A stretch of 64,000 nucleotides of DNA from Gnetum montanum (Eukaryota > Streptophyta > Gnetopsida > Gnetales > Gnetaceae), in the NCBI GenBank assembly GCA_015680685.1, contig MNCI01018932.1:127766-191765 (forward strand), in the 5' to 3' direction. A program made the position numbers and the translations under genes. The notes under the pieces are model-generated. The model saw only the letters and a list, made by a program, of their open reading frames with translations. It did not search any database and was not told the origin of the DNA. This document shows, piece after piece, positions 32,658 to 44,403 of this stretch (its first letter is position 1; the number at the start of each line of letters is the position of its first letter).

Positions 32658-33600
32658 TTAGTGACGCTCATATTCCAATGTGTCTATGCCTTTATTATTG
32701 GCATGGTTTGTCTCCTCAGTTTGTTCCATGCATATTTGTTTGCTCTTTCGAGTAGCTGTCAACCACGGGGTGTCTACTACTGGTTTGGTTGCTAGATACA
32801 GGCATCTTTGGATTTGTATCTCTTGGGCACACCGATTACATGGAAGAGATGTTGAACATTCTTCCATGTCATCACCATCTAAGTCACTATATGTGATGCA
32901 CGAAACTTTCTTCTTCTTGATCTTTCCATATATGTTTATCTTAGATATCTGCAAGGAAATATCACGGATCCCTGGCTACGCATCTACTGTACTTAGGCAT
33001 GACCTTCCCATTATAATTGGGAAGCCCCATTTGTTGTTGTTGACTTCAATCACTAGGAAATCAGCTAGGTAAGGGCAACCACACATAGTGGTGACAATGG
33101 CCTCCACCAATCCCAAGGGAATGGTGATGGAATGGTCTACCAACTCTAGTTGGATGTTACTCTTCTTAAGCTGGGGTAGGTTCTAGGCTTGGTACATTTC
33201 TTGTGAAATTAAGTTGACTCCGAAACCTGAGTCAAGAAAAGCCTTATGTGATTCATTCCCAACAATTTTTAAATATATTAAGGGGCTTCCAGGATTAGTT
33301 AGTTTCCTGGGAAGGTGGCCTACCTTGATCCAGTCAATTACTGTATGCGTTAACATAATCGTATGCGTACAGCTCTGTTGGACTGAAGGGTGCTCTGAAG
33401 TGTTAGATGTTGGAGGAGTGTACATGGGCTCAACTGCTTGTTGTTGCGAGAGTTTTTTTGGGATTCTGGTTCTGAAGAAAGGTCTTTTCTTTTTACAGTT
33501 GTCAGAAATAGTAGCAGGTTGAATATTTACAGCTCTCGCAGTGTGGCATTGCTGCGGTTGAGTGGGGAATTCCCCTTGCATTGTTGGAGTAGGAGGTGTT
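32658..33600 (-). pseudogene. Element C aspartic protease
   Basis: The active-site segment FLDSGFGVNLISQEMYQA at about 33240-33185 keeps Asp-Ser-Gly (Ser to Phe after Gly). It is followed by KKSNIQLEL, a VNNNKWGFPIIMGRSCLSTVDA segment at about 33050-32985, and a tail LDGDDMEECSTSLPCNRCAQ at 32880-32820 down to 32658. The tail has no recognised domain and is where RT would begin in a complete element. Confidence 0.8.
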
Positions 33601-35891
33601 GTGGGAACTACCGGTGGAAGAGGTGCGGATGGATTTGGAGGATGGTAAGTATGTGGGGTGCCTCCTGGAGGAGAAGGAGTCCTCCTAAAGTACTCCTAAA
33701 CTTGGTAGTAATGTTGGGGAGTTGTGTGACTCATAGAGTCACTTGGAGGAATTGGCTGTTGCACATAATAGCCATAAGGATTAGGTTTCCGGTAAGGGTA
33801 TTGTTGTTTCGGCGGTGGCATCCCCCATGACTATGGGTATTGCCACTGCTGATGCTGTCTGGTGGGTTGTGGTGGAGTTCCACTTGGATAGTACATTAGT
33901 GGTTGGTGGAACTACCTTGGGTTACCTTGTGGATAAGGTAACCTTCGGGGTGTTTTCCGTTGGTTGAGTCTTGGATTAAGTGCATACACCCCAGACTCCT
34001 GTAGATGTGAGATAATTGGACAACATCCCTTGGGATGATCATAATGGTAGATCTCACATCCACTGTCATCATCTGTGTCTGAATCCAAAACTTCATCGGA
34101 GATAGTAAATTTTCCCTTACCCTTATTATGTGCAGGGCCTGAATCTCTCCACTTTGTCTTACCTTTGTCACTACTTCGTTCCTCCTTAGACTCTTCTACG
34201 ATTTTCAAGATACTTTCAAGTCTGCAGTCTAAGGAATCCCACAATTGATCCATCTTAGCCGATACTTCAGTTGTTAATTTTTGAATTGGCAAGTTCTTTT
34301 GGTTCACGAACTCTTCGAGTGGTGACTCATCCTCTTCATCGCAAAATTTCACTCCCTTCTTCTAAAGGGAGGGATCACGGTTGTATTCTTCCACACTTTC
34401 CCTTTTTCATAGTTCATCTTCTTCTTTTGCTACTTGTTCCAACAAGTGATGAACATCATGGGCTCTAAGTTCTGATAGTCTTCCTTGGGCATAAGTCCCA
34501 AGGGTTCTTCTAGTCTCATGCCTTAGCCCATCCATGATGTGGCGGAGTTGATCCCACTGTGCATATCCATGGCCCGGGCAACGATGTAACAATGTGTAGT
34601 AGTGGCCCATGGCAGCATCCAAGGGTTCATGAGTACCTTGCTTCCATCCTTGGATATGCTTACGCAAATTAGACACTCTGGAGTACATCTGATACTTATC
34701 GTTGAAGAGTTCTAACATCTTACTCCACCTCCGAATGGTTTTCGGTTCTAAGGACTGGTACCAACTCTCTGCTTCCTTGGTGAGTGTCCTAGAAAACGAC
34801 TTAAGTTTTTGCCACTCGTTCTCTATGTTTTGCAAGGCACAGGCATTGTGGAATGCCTATAAATGATGCTGCTGATCAATGTTGTATCGCCCTTCAAATC
34901 GTGGGATGTTGTTCATGTCTAAGTGTTTGATCCGACTATCTTTTAAATGTCTTATGGAAATTCTAATAGCCTTCGTTATATCGAGCATACTTTGGGTTGC
35001 AAGTAGGGGCTTGTCATGATAATCTCTTTCATGATTTCTATGATGTCTTTGTTGTTCCCTACTTTTCCTTCGTTCATGCCCTTGTCCTCTCTCTCGACTC
35101 TCTCGTCGAGGTCTCTCATTTTTCTTACCTTTATCCTCTCTGTTATGCTCATGATGGTTGCACCCAGATGTTGAAGGAAAGGGTGAGTGATGAGATGAAG
35201 GAGAAGAGGAAGGAGAACCATTATCATGACAATGCTTCCTACCTTCTCTTTGGCTGCTACGACCCCGATCGTGGTGGCAATCTAAGTGCCTGTCCTTATT
35301 ATGAGTTTTTGTTCCCTCTGTGAACAGTTGGTGTTCATAGGGATTAGAACCAGGGTTGTGTATTGTGGATCATAGGTTTTGATACCCAACCTCCTCACCA
35401 TCATTAGGAGGAGAAACATCATTTGTTAAAGAACCTGTTATAATGGGTTCATCATCTCCTATTTCACTAAGGATGTGTGGGCCTTTGCCCTTCAACAGTG
35501 TATGTTGGCTCTCCTGCCTTGAGTTCCTCATACGTTGTAAAGCTATGGGATGGTAATCCCTCATGTCAAAATCACCCATAACATATTCAGCATAGAGCTG
35601 AGTCATGCCTATCTGTGCCAAAGCACAGAGAAGCATGTTTGGGACTGATCGATCTAGAGGTAACACTATGTTACCTTGCAAATCTCTCCATCGCAGCTAT
35701 TCGTCTTGATGGAGGATAAAGGTGAAGTCTGGAATATACTCATCGGGATGAGTATAGACTATCCGGTATTGTTGAGGACTTGGCAAATTTTGGTTATGTG
35801 TTTTTGACTGCCGACTGTTTCTTGTATTATCCCTAGGTGATGAGTTGCTCTTATGAGAAGAAGAAATTGTTATCGGTGTGCTATTTACCAT
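33601..35891 (-). pseudogene. Element C gag
   Basis: Begins at ATG 35891 (MVNSTPITISSSHKSN), a few codons upstream of the position matching the B start. It holds the same segments as B: FTFILHQDE followed by a TAG where B has CAG; the capsid with WQKLKSFSRTLTKEAESWYQ at 34820-34750; the stretch KMDQLWDSLDCRLESILKI; and the knuckle-like CEIYHYDHPKGCC, with the second Cys replaced by Tyr. Longest open parts are 34835-34407 and 34352-33912. Several stops and a shift make it non-functional. Confidence 0.8.
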
Positions 35892-35980
35892 TATATAAAT
35901 TTTTCTTTAATTAACCCGAAGGTTCGTTTAGGCTCCCAACAATGTGAGTGATATCCTATGTTTTATTCAGTGCACAAACA

Positions 35981-36003
35981 CTTAGTGCCCGACAACGGTG
36001 CCA
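35981..36003 (-). promoter_or_regulatory. Element C primer-binding site, tRNA-Asp type
   Basis: Minus strand TGGCACCGTTGTCGGGCACT, one base after the LTR end. Confidence 0.8.
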
Positions 36004-36004
36004 A

Positions 36005-36847
36005 TGATGAGTGGCGAGATACCCCTACACTCAACCATACGAATATGAGTGTAGCACGCGCGATCTGGTTGAACTCCGCAGACTAAGTTCCTACATGCCC
36101 CATGGAACACTTAGGGTTAATCGTTCGTTGTCTTCCCAAAATTACTTGTAGTTTTCACGGTGTATGGTTAAGTAAGTCTGAGGTATGTGATTTTTATAGC
36201 TTTTTATGTTTTATATCTCCTATGCTATTGAGGTGAAGGGTTGAGAAACTAATTACTAACTCTAACTAATGAACTAAGTCTAAATTACCTAGCATCAGCA
36301 TCCGTTCCCACTTACCGTACACACCCTGAACCGATGCAACTGTGGCTACCAAATGCTAATCGTTGTTGGGATCACCACGCGTAATGCACATGCTCGAAGT
36401 GATCATACTGAGGCACTTAACTAGGAGGAAAGGGTTGAGAGAATCTAATCTAGCCTAAGTGCGATGAGCATCTATTCCTTGATTATCCGTACACATCCTT
36501 AAATGCTTGTAATCAAGTCATACTCATTCTGCATTACTAGGAGATAAGGGTGAGAGAGAAAGCAATAAATAACATTAAATAAAATCCTATTCCATGCACT
36601 GCAAGGTTTATCCAGGAAGTTTGTCTTTATTTCCATACACAACTTGTGTTCAAGTACAATGTTGCTCGAATAAAGATCCGTTCACTATAGGACTCCTATT
36701 GCGGGCACATGGAAAATATTCCATCTCTAGAGTGATCAATCTACTAGAGTTTCCCTACTTCTAGCCTAGGATGAGGAAACAAGGGAGAGCCATCTCTTGA
36801 TGCAATATCGCATACACGATATCGTGATGCAATATCGCATCCCATCA
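36005..36847 (-). repeat. Element C 5' LTR, promoter deleted
   Basis: Homologous to 29595-30481, but about 40-50 bases covering the TATA box and the adjoining palindromes are missing: CATCTCTTGATGCAATATCG here, against CACCTCTTATTTATAGATAT in the 3' LTR. Without TATA this copy should not start transcription normally. Confidence 0.85.
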
Positions 36848-37140
36848 GTTTTCCTTAGGACATATTTTTTATGTGAACTTAATGGTACCTTGACTGGAAA
36901 TCTATCTTTAAGAACACCTAAGCATCTCACAACTAATCGAATAAATTATCTATGTCAGGCAAAGGATACTTGTTCTTCATAGTCATCTGATTAAGTTGTT
37001 AGTAATTGATGTACAATCTAATGTTACCATTCTTATTCTTGATTAAAAGAACATGAGCACCCCAAGTAGACACATTTGGATGAATCTAATATTATCTAGT
37101 AGGTCCTAAAGTTGAATCTTTATTTCAACCAACTTGATAA
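36848..37140 (-). pseudogene. Element E reverse transcriptase, N-terminal part
   Basis: Reads STWGAHVLLIKNKNGNIRLY, then QLNQMTMKNKYPLPDIDNLF, VFLKIDFQSRYHxVHIKN: the fingers and first palm motifs (SPWGAPVLFVKKKDG, KNKYPLPRID, KIDLRSGYHQ). The first catalytic Asp (KID) is present. The frame meets the other RT part across C. Several stops. Confidence 0.85.
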
Positions 37141-37564
37141 ATAACAACTTCTATGAAACTTTAAAGATAGGTCTCACACTAAGCTTGAGAGTAATCTCAA
37201 ACTTAACATCATGCCTTGGAGGAAAACTAGAAAAATTTGACTAGAAGACATTAGGGAATTCACAAAAAATAAGAATATGATCAGTACCTTACTAAAAATA
37301 AGGTTTACTAATAAAAACTAGATAATAGAAATGATCCTTCAACAGCAAGCAGTGAAAAGACCTCAAAGAGATAAGATCCAATTTAATATTGTGTGGCTTA
37401 GTATACATGGTCTTCTAAGCATCATCATTTGATTAGCAATGAAAGTATCTAGTGATAACAACCCAAGTTTCCCTACTGATAAGATAATTAATCCATCCCT
37501 AAGATAATGTAATACTCTCCTAGACTCATGATGTGGAGATCACAGAACTAAGAAACTTTCTAAA
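37141..37564 (-). other. Element E protease-RT linker, no clear motif
   Basis: AT-rich, position expected for the linker between protease and RT. Confidence 0.35.
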
Positions 37565-37762
37565 TCATGAAAGTGAAAAATTTATAGACTTGATCCACAA
37601 CAAACATACTACCATCAATAGTACTAATAGTAAGTCCTTAAACAAGAAAGAATGATTAACATCAAGATTGATCCACAACAAGTAACTTTGTAAAACCAAA
37701 TGTCTAACTATTTGTGGATTAACAAAAGAATGATTAACATTAAGATTAAAGAGAATTAACAT
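37565..37762 (-). pseudogene. Element E aspartic protease fragment
   Basis: LFNLNVNHSFVNPQIVRHL matches the LFDSGASHSFI-xxFVxxL active-site region of chromovirus proteases, with the catalytic Asp now Asn. VNHSFLF appears again 30 residues later, an internal duplication of about 85 bases. Confidence 0.55.
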
Positions 37763-39013
37763 TTCAAAATCTTAAATCATACATCTAGTCTCCATTATTG
37801 CACTAGGTTAAGAATCAATTAATTAGTTTGTTAAAGCACACATGTCCATGCATCTTAGTACCATCCTAATTACTTGTTAGTCTACCACCCTACTAAGAAC
37901 CATCATTGTCCTAATGCTTTAAATAGTTGAAGCTCTTGTCACATACCTGTTCATAGTTATAGTAGTTGGAATAATTCATTTAGAAGTATCAAAATTTACC
38001 ACAAGCATGGTAAGTAATGGATCCATGGATGGTTGCACCTTACAAAGACTACTATTGTTGTTACTATTTGCCATATCTAGAACACCATGCTCACTTGAAC
38101 TCATGAAAATTCTCAAAAGAGATTTGATTCATATTTTTAGAATAATTGCACCATGCTACCTCCGCCAACTAATTATGCTCTAGGTTCATCACTTAAACAC
38201 ATGCATCCTCATATGTATGAAGATGAAGGGGAAGTAACTGATTCTTAATAAACATATAAAGACCATGAATAAAATAGTTCTTCCTAGCCTTCTCATTAAA
38301 ATTTATGTGAATCACATATATGTTCAACTCTAAAAACTTACAATCATACCTAGACATAGTTTAATTCCCCTAGTAGAGATGATAGAACTTATCTATTTTA
38401 GCCTTCACATATTCTAAACGAATACAATGCTCATTGAAAATGAGCAAGAAGTTGCTTTAATGAACATCATAGTTCTAATGACATGATTGCTCTTGAGTAG
38501 CCCACCAATAACTAATGAAATGTTTGAAAGAGTAGGTTCCTAATAGAGTTTACTACATAGAATTTTAGTTCATTAGCTTGAATATCTTCATGACCTCCTT
38601 AAAAAACTCCATGGTAGTAGTAGAATCCTCCTCATTCTAGATGATAGGTGGTTCCAACTTATAGAGTTTCTTCATAAGCTTATGTTCCATCAGTTTCCTA
38701 TCACCACTACCACTTCATGCAGCAATAAGCATCAATAATGTGTTTAAGTTCTTCTTCATATGTTGATAGAGAAATTAAAAAAAATAGAGATTGATGTTCA
38801 ATTGATAAATCTTCTTATTTATTGTATGAGTAGAAGCACGAGTAACAGTCTTTACTTGAGAAATATTTATATGCTTCTTTATTTAATTGAGAATGGAATC
38901 ATGTGTCAAAGTTAGATTTCTAGGCCCAACATTCTCCATTCTACCATGGTAACATTCATCTCTAACAGTTGCTATTGCTAGACATAATAACAAGAAATGA
39001 GAAAATCATTAAA
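37763..39013 (-). other. Element E gag region, heavily decayed
   Basis: By position this is gag. I can see only weak gag-like residues near 38460-38380 and do not claim domains. Confidence 0.35.
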
Positions 39014-39031
39014 CCTCTACTCTGATACTAG
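39014..39031 (-). promoter_or_regulatory. Element E primer-binding site, initiator-tRNA-Met type
   Basis: Minus strand TAGTATCAGAGTAGAGG, close to the usual TGGTATCAGAGC. Confidence 0.55.
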
Positions 39032-39032
39032 C

Positions 39033-39645
39033 ATACAATATCCTCCTTCATAGGCTTAGGTTAAAGAGCATTACATTGGTTTAAAACTTATAAAAAATAA
39101 TTGGTCATGGAAAGAGAAAAACCAAAATCAAAATGAACTAATGTGGTAATAAAGAAGCAAAAGAAAATTACAATGATACCATGACCAAAAGGGAAGAAAA
39201 TATATCAACATTGAAATATAGATGAATTGATAGAAATATATTAGCAAAATAAAAGATACACTAAGTATACAATAAACAATATAACATATGTATTTAAAAA
39301 TAATGCATAACCATATATATATTCAATAATATAAAATATTATTAGTAGTACTTAATAGTATCATGATCCAAATACAAAATGCATAATAAAGAAATCTAGA
39401 GTCTAATATATGTTCATAACATATCATAATATGACAAAGAGACAAATACAGTAAGGCTAGAAAATAAATAAGCATAATAACTCAAAATTCTATAGCAAAC
39501 ACCAAGAGATCTCCTAAGTCTACCTAGTCTTGATAATCTAAAAATGAAAAAGAGGATTAATATAAACTAAAGTAAAAAATCTTGTCACCTCCTATGGATT
39601 CAATGACATGTTTCATGATAGTTAGGTGATGTCATGTTGGCTTGT
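39033..39645 (-). repeat. Element E 5' LTR
   Basis: Its 39245-39645 part matches 17945-18374. Its 39050-39270 part resembles 63575-63800 (GAGCATTACATTGG shared), so the family has another copy at the window end. Confidence 0.6.
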
Positions 39646-39647
39646 GA

Positions 39648-39965
39648 TGATGAGCGAGGTACCCCTACACTCAACCATACAAATACGAGTCTGTACATGC
39701 AATCTGGTTGAACTCTGTGGATGGAGTAGTTGTGGCACCTAGACAGTTATACATTGATCACAATTCACTATTTTCCCAGTTGGACTAGTGGTAGCTTTGT
39801 CATGTATGGTTTAGTCTAGGGTGAGGCATATAATGTTGTTCTAATTCTATGTTACTCTTGATAATAGAAAAGATAAATAGATTAAACTAATAATGGAAGC
39901 AAAACCTAAATTAGCCTATGATGATGGTATCCATCCTTAACCATCCATACATGTCTTGGACTTTG
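39648..39965 (-). repeat. LTR fragment F of the B/C/D clade
   Basis: TGATGAGCGAGGTACCCCTACACTCAACCAT-type sequence matches the R/U5 end of the B and C LTRs, with lower similarity up to the GCATCCAT...CATACA segment near 39940. No primer site flanks it and no U3 is found, so it is a truncated LTR. Confidence 0.65.
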
Positions 39966-40483
39966 TGGTAAGGCAAGCAATTGAAGATTAGAAAAAATTT
40001 TGGAAACTTCGATATCATAAGAGGTGAGTTTCTTAATTTACTTTTTAAAGGAATGTATAATATCATTAGTGACGTAGATACATTTAAAGCTAGGTATAGT
40101 GAGGAGAAAAGAGTCCAAAAAATTTCATAAGAAATATCAAGATTCTCATCATTAATGAGATTATTTTCCAAATGAGAGCTCTTGATGAGTTGAAGTTCAA
40201 GGAAAATCAAAACCAAGCTTTCTACTCAAATTAACCCCTAAGAGAAAGAGGAGAAGAAAGAAAAGATAGAGGAATATGGGAAAAAAATAGCTTTCAAACC
40301 CAATCACATTCATTGTAAGAAAATAAACCATAAAATAACACTTTTAAAAGATAAGGAAGAGGAAAATCTTTCAAAAAGGAAGAGGAAGCTTTCAAAAGGA
40401 AGGAAGAGCATCATTACAAGGAGGATAAAGACAAGAATAGAATAAAAATTCAAGAGAAAGCAAGTGGTATTCAAATTGTAAGA
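39966..40483. other. A/G-rich stretch, possible copia gag remains
   Basis: 40230-40460 is purine-rich and Lys/Glu-rich when read forward. No defined domain. Confidence 0.3.
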
Positions 40484-41235
40484 AGTATGAACTTCTTGAG
40501 GAGCATTATTGGTACAAGATATGTTTCTGAAGCCTATTCATCAATGAAGATACTTCAAAGATGCAAGATGATTATGCTTCCATGGGTAGTACATCAACAC
40601 TTGGTAAGGAAAAGTAAGTTGAAGGAGGAGGATCAAGCTATTCACCCTTCATATGTAGTAAGGATATCTCATCATCCATATGAATCCTTGATAGTGGTTG
40701 CTCCAAAAATATGAAAAATGACCTCTCCAAGTTTAGCAAGCTAGGAATAGGTAAATTTGGAAGCATAAGAGTTAAAGATGAAGCATTTATAAAAATTGAA
40801 GAAGTTAAAGTATGCATGCTTACTCTTCATGATGATCATACCATTCAAGTAAGTGATGTTTTTTATGTAGCCTTTGTTGGCAGAGGTTAAAAATTTAATA
40901 AAATAATGTAATTATTTATTTAACTCTAAAGATATAAAATTATATCATGTCCTATCAATTGTGGATCTTTCAAAAAATGTTTTATCAGTTTATTAAGTAG
41001 AAACTTCTTCATCCTCCTTGCAAGGTTGTGACATAAAAGATTTGAGCATGTCAACAAATAATACATCTTTAAGATGATCAAGGCATAAGAAAAAATTATA
41101 GTAAAGTATCCTTTCATCCAAAATTAAGTGTGTGAAGCATGTGCTTATGAAAAGCACAAGTACTCTCACAACACACACATGTAAAGGAAGGATAAACCTT
41201 TGGAGCTTCTTAACATGGACTTGGTGATGAGGACA
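40484..41235 (+). pseudogene. Ty1/copia relic: protease end and integrase zinc module
   Basis: At 40725-40880 the frame gives KFSKLGIGKFGSIRVKDEA and then IQVSDVFYVAF, the region between copia protease and integrase (usual ISDVLYVP). At 41128-41220 it gives CEACAYEKHKYSHNTHM and PLELLNMDLV, matching the copia CxxCxxGKQHR and LELVHTDVCGP segment. Frameshifts and stops interrupt it. RT and RNase H are not found downstream. Confidence 0.65.
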
Positions 41236-42039
41236 TCAATACACCTCTATTATGTATTTTATATTATTAGTATATTAGAAAGTCATAGGAAATATACATT
41301 TTTATTTAGTTATCTTATTTAAGTTATTTGAGTGATTTTTTAGCATCAAGAAGACAACTATGATCTCATTGTAAGTCACAAAAGGTGATAGTCTACCACT
41401 AAAAGCAATTGTAAATCATAGTTTTTTGCAATTGATCATCCAAAAAGATCTAAATTTATTTTGATATCTCTAGAAAGTTGTGAGAGTATTATAGATGTAG
41501 AAGGTCAAAGATTACAAGAAGTAGTTATTTGTAGTATTTTGAAGAAACATGGATGGAAACTTAGGATTTTTACTAGTACAAAGGGATGTGAACTATACTC
41601 TTATGACAAGATAATTTTTGTGAGATATTACAAACTATAGGCAATCATAATTTGTGAAAAATTAATTTTTTTAACAGTTGAAAATTCTAAAAGGAAGATG
41701 AATGGTTTCTTAAGATTATAAAATATTTGAAAAATCCTTCAAAGTGATCACTATAGTACTCTCATTGTATTGGAGCTTTAAAGAGTTGGAGATTGAGCTT
41801 TCATTACAAGTCCATTATGTGTTGCTTCTATTGAGCACTTATCTTCTTAAGGATTATGAGAGTAAAAATGGATTTGAAAAATACATGGTTGATGGAAATC
41901 CCTTCAGCTATAACTAATGGGATTATGTCATATAGAATGTTATGGAATCTAGTCATAAGCTTTGAGCATGATGTTGTGTGATTGCTAAGAATACTTGTGT
42001 ATCTCATTAAATTTAATAAACATAAAATATATTATAATA
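41236..42039. other. AT-rich, no feature resolved
   Basis: By position it could be decayed copia integrase sequence; I could not confirm motifs. Confidence 0.3.
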
Positions 42040-43150
42040 CATATCATATAGTGAGAACCCATGTTGTCATGGTGAGGAAATGAGAAAAAAATTGTCTTTT
42101 TAAATATATTTTATAAAAATAAAAATAAAATAATAAACAACATACATGCATTGCAATCCCTTATGGGACAGGCATAATGTCCAAAATCATGCATATGTGT
42201 CATAATTCCTTAAGGGATAAGTGCAATGCCACATAGAAAGTAATAAACAACTTCTAGTAATAACCTTGATGGTCTAACATCATACCATATAGTTGTGAGC
42301 TCCTTGGATAAGGATGAATCATTGTAGCTCAAAGTAATGAAAATAAAATAAATATTTTTGGCAATTTTATGTTTCAAGAAATTCATGTCATAACACATAG
42401 GTAAGAAACTGAGCTTTATCTATTATCCAAACACTAGACTTTATATCAACCAAATAGTTTTGCGCTACCAAGCAAGATAGGACTTTGACAAAGTCTATCC
42501 ACACTTGTAAAAGCAATGACTTAAAACACATACATGAAATAGAAAGGAAATTAACTTACCCAAGGGAGAAGGAGCTCTTCATATAAATCAAATGTCAAAA
42601 GTTCAAATGAAATGACTAAGCTATCAATGATAAGTGTTAGAGCATATCTCAAGTATTTATAATTTTTGTAACGTAACAATGAAGGTTCTCCATTCCTGAG
42701 CATCAACAAAGGTTTATCAATGCAACCTTGAATAATCATCGCATACTTTTGACATTTGGACCTAAACCTTGGTAAGAAGGAGATGCATTAGTGCCCTTAT
42801 GCTAACATAGGAGGTGGTATGACATAAGGATATTATCACATCTTCCTTGCTAGGATTTTAAGAATTAATTTAAGATGAAACTTAGAATCTAAGTAAACAT
42901 CTTGGAAGGATTCAAGGACATCCAAATAAGATTATAAATATCCTTAGGAGCTTGAACAATGTACAAAACTCAGAAATATAATACAATAGGTAAGGGAATA
43001 CACCCATGAGATACAAACCTTAACTAAACATGCGAGGACTATAAACACAGGGAATGTAAAGTACTTCTCAAGTTTGGGGCTTACATTAAACTTACAAAAT
43101 TTCATTGGATGACTTGTCATTTCCCCATAATTGAGTGAAGCTAGTTCCAT
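42040..43150. repeat. Dispersed 1.1-kb repeat, copy 1 (LTR-like)
   Basis: Collinear with 60710-61780: shared TAAAATAATAAA, CATAATGTCC, ATAACCTTGATG, TCAAATGCCAAAAGTT-like words and the GTATTTATAATTTTT box. A TATAAATA on the minus strand suggests an LTR of unknown family. No associated coding region was recognised. Confidence 0.65.
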
Positions 43151-43929
43151 ATCTTTAACATCCTAAAATATAAAAAAAAGAACTAGATACATGACAAGGT
43201 TCATGTAGATAAATTACAATTGCACAAGAATGATCATTACTATAGTTAAATATAAACCATCTCATTAAGAAGTTCTAGGAAGTGGTGGCTAAGGAGAAAA
43301 TACCCTTGATGTGCGTTTATGATATAAGAAGAAGCTAAAATTATTGGGTAAAAATGTATAGAATCTCTACAATTGTAACTCAAGGTTTATCATCCTAGCC
43401 TAAAGCTATTGAGTATGCTCATGTATTAGTCCTTAATATTATAAAAACACTTTTCTATGTTTTCTAAATTTACTTGGAACTATTTGTGATTTCTCTTTAC
43501 CTATGATATCTCATGCTAGACAACCTTCAACTCAACCATTTCTCAATGAAGTCTTTCTTACAACTCACTGCATGGTATACCTACAAAATTTTGGATCATG
43601 TACAAATATCTCCTTCACTCCTTCTCTACATATTCTTCTACCTTGTTGATTCTCCTCTTAAGGACTATAGCTACTACTTCATTGTACAAGATGTACATGT
43701 TTTCTAGGAGATTCATCCTCTCATATAGTTGTTGTCACATTTTGGCCATTCAATGGAACAGGCTTTATAAGGTTATGGTGATTTTTGAAAAATTTAAAAG
43801 AGATTGTTGAGATTTTGTTTCTTCACCTTGAAGTCTACCATGTAGATTAAGACAAGCTTTTGCTAATTAGTTCACGTCCACAAAGGCATGGTTGAATGTC
43901 CCAAAATCTTAGAGGCCTTGTTCAACTTG
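43151..43929. other. No feature resolved
   Basis: AT-rich with chance open frames; nothing recognised. Confidence 0.3.
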
Positions 43930-44073
43930 CATCCTTGAACCAACCAATACACAAAAGTTGTAGAGCCTCCTTTCAAGGACCATGTTGCCCATATGCAAAA
44001 ATCATACCATTCTATGGGATTTCATCCCTTGTTGGCATTCGGGCAAAAATGAGCATAGAGTCATCAACAATTA
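43930..44073 (-). pseudogene. PPR protein fragment
   Basis: Minus strand from 44067: VDDSMLIFARMPTRDEIP, stop, NGMIFAYGQHGP, stop, KEALQLL. This fits one pentatricopeptide repeat of the plant combinatorial family (DA--VFDEMP-RDVVSWNAMI-GYAQHG--KEAL-LF); both stops stand where Trp is expected. PPR proteins bind organellar RNA. Only about one repeat plus some following sequence survives. It abuts the Utp14-like fragment on the other strand. Confidence 0.7.
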
Positions 44074-44373
44074 GGTTTGATAAAAAGATAAATGTGCTGA
44101 AAACTAGTACTGGGACTATAGCAATGGAATTTAAACCATAGATAGAACTAAAAAAAGAAATCACATCCTTGCTTTAGGATAAAGGCGTGGTGGATGCCCA
44201 AAACAAAGATGGTGCGAACATTCTAGAGTTAAATAAGGTGACAGTTGAGGATGTAAAGAAACGCCAGGGGCAACTTGCAAAGATTCGGAGCCTACTATTT
44301 TGCAATGAATTAAAAGCCAAGCATCTGAAAAAAATAAATTCAAAAAACATACCATCAACTTTTAAAAAGGGAA
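44074..44373 (+). pseudogene. Utp14-like protein fragment
   Basis: Frame from 44076: FDKKINVLK, then IELKKEITSLL, KGVVDAQNKDGANILELNKV, VEDVKKRQGQLAKIRSLLFC and [14 protein letters not shown]. This matches the conserved central region of Utp14, a small-subunit processome component for 18S rRNA maturation, where relatives read RQ-RLAKMRSLLF-HE-KAKRIKKIKSKTYHRLL. Stops at 44139 and 44175 and divergence after SKN show a pseudogene. No intron boundary is obvious, so it may be a single exon or a piece of a processed copy. Confidence 0.7.
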
Positions 44374-44403
44374 TATCGAAAACTAGACCAAGGTAAGGAG
44401 ACC

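Larger units (their letters stand above)
29595..36847 (-). mobile_element. Element C: gag-protease LTR retrotransposon, sister of B
   Basis: 7.25 kb, minus strand. LTRs 29595-30481 (3') and 36005-36847 (5'). Flanks GTTGT (29590-29594) and GTTTT (36848-36852) form a target duplication with one mismatch. Gag and protease run 35891-32658, followed by a non-coding tail. The element interrupts the RT of element E, whose frame resumes on both sides. Confidence 0.9.
17945..39645 (-). mobile_element. Element E: ancient chromovirus (Ty3/gypsy) relic, split by B and C
   Basis: Minus-strand order: 5' LTR 39645-39033, iMet-type primer site about 39031-39014, gag remains, protease about 37762-37565, RT 37140-36848, [C], RT 29594-29390, RNase H about 28960-28760, integrase 28510-27544, [B], C-terminal linker 20281-20141, 3' LTR 18374-17945. 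Reading frames resume across both insertions at the homologous codons, which proves the nesting. Domain order and the integrase C-terminal VVD segment fit a Tekay/Del-like chromovirus. All genes carry many stops. The 3' LTR is cut by D. Confidence 0.8.

Noticed and set aside
17945-39645. E as the autonomous partner mobilising B, C and D
   Set aside because: E uses an initiator-Met-type primer site and has unrelated LTR ends, so there is no sequence evidence that its enzymes served the Asp-primed family.
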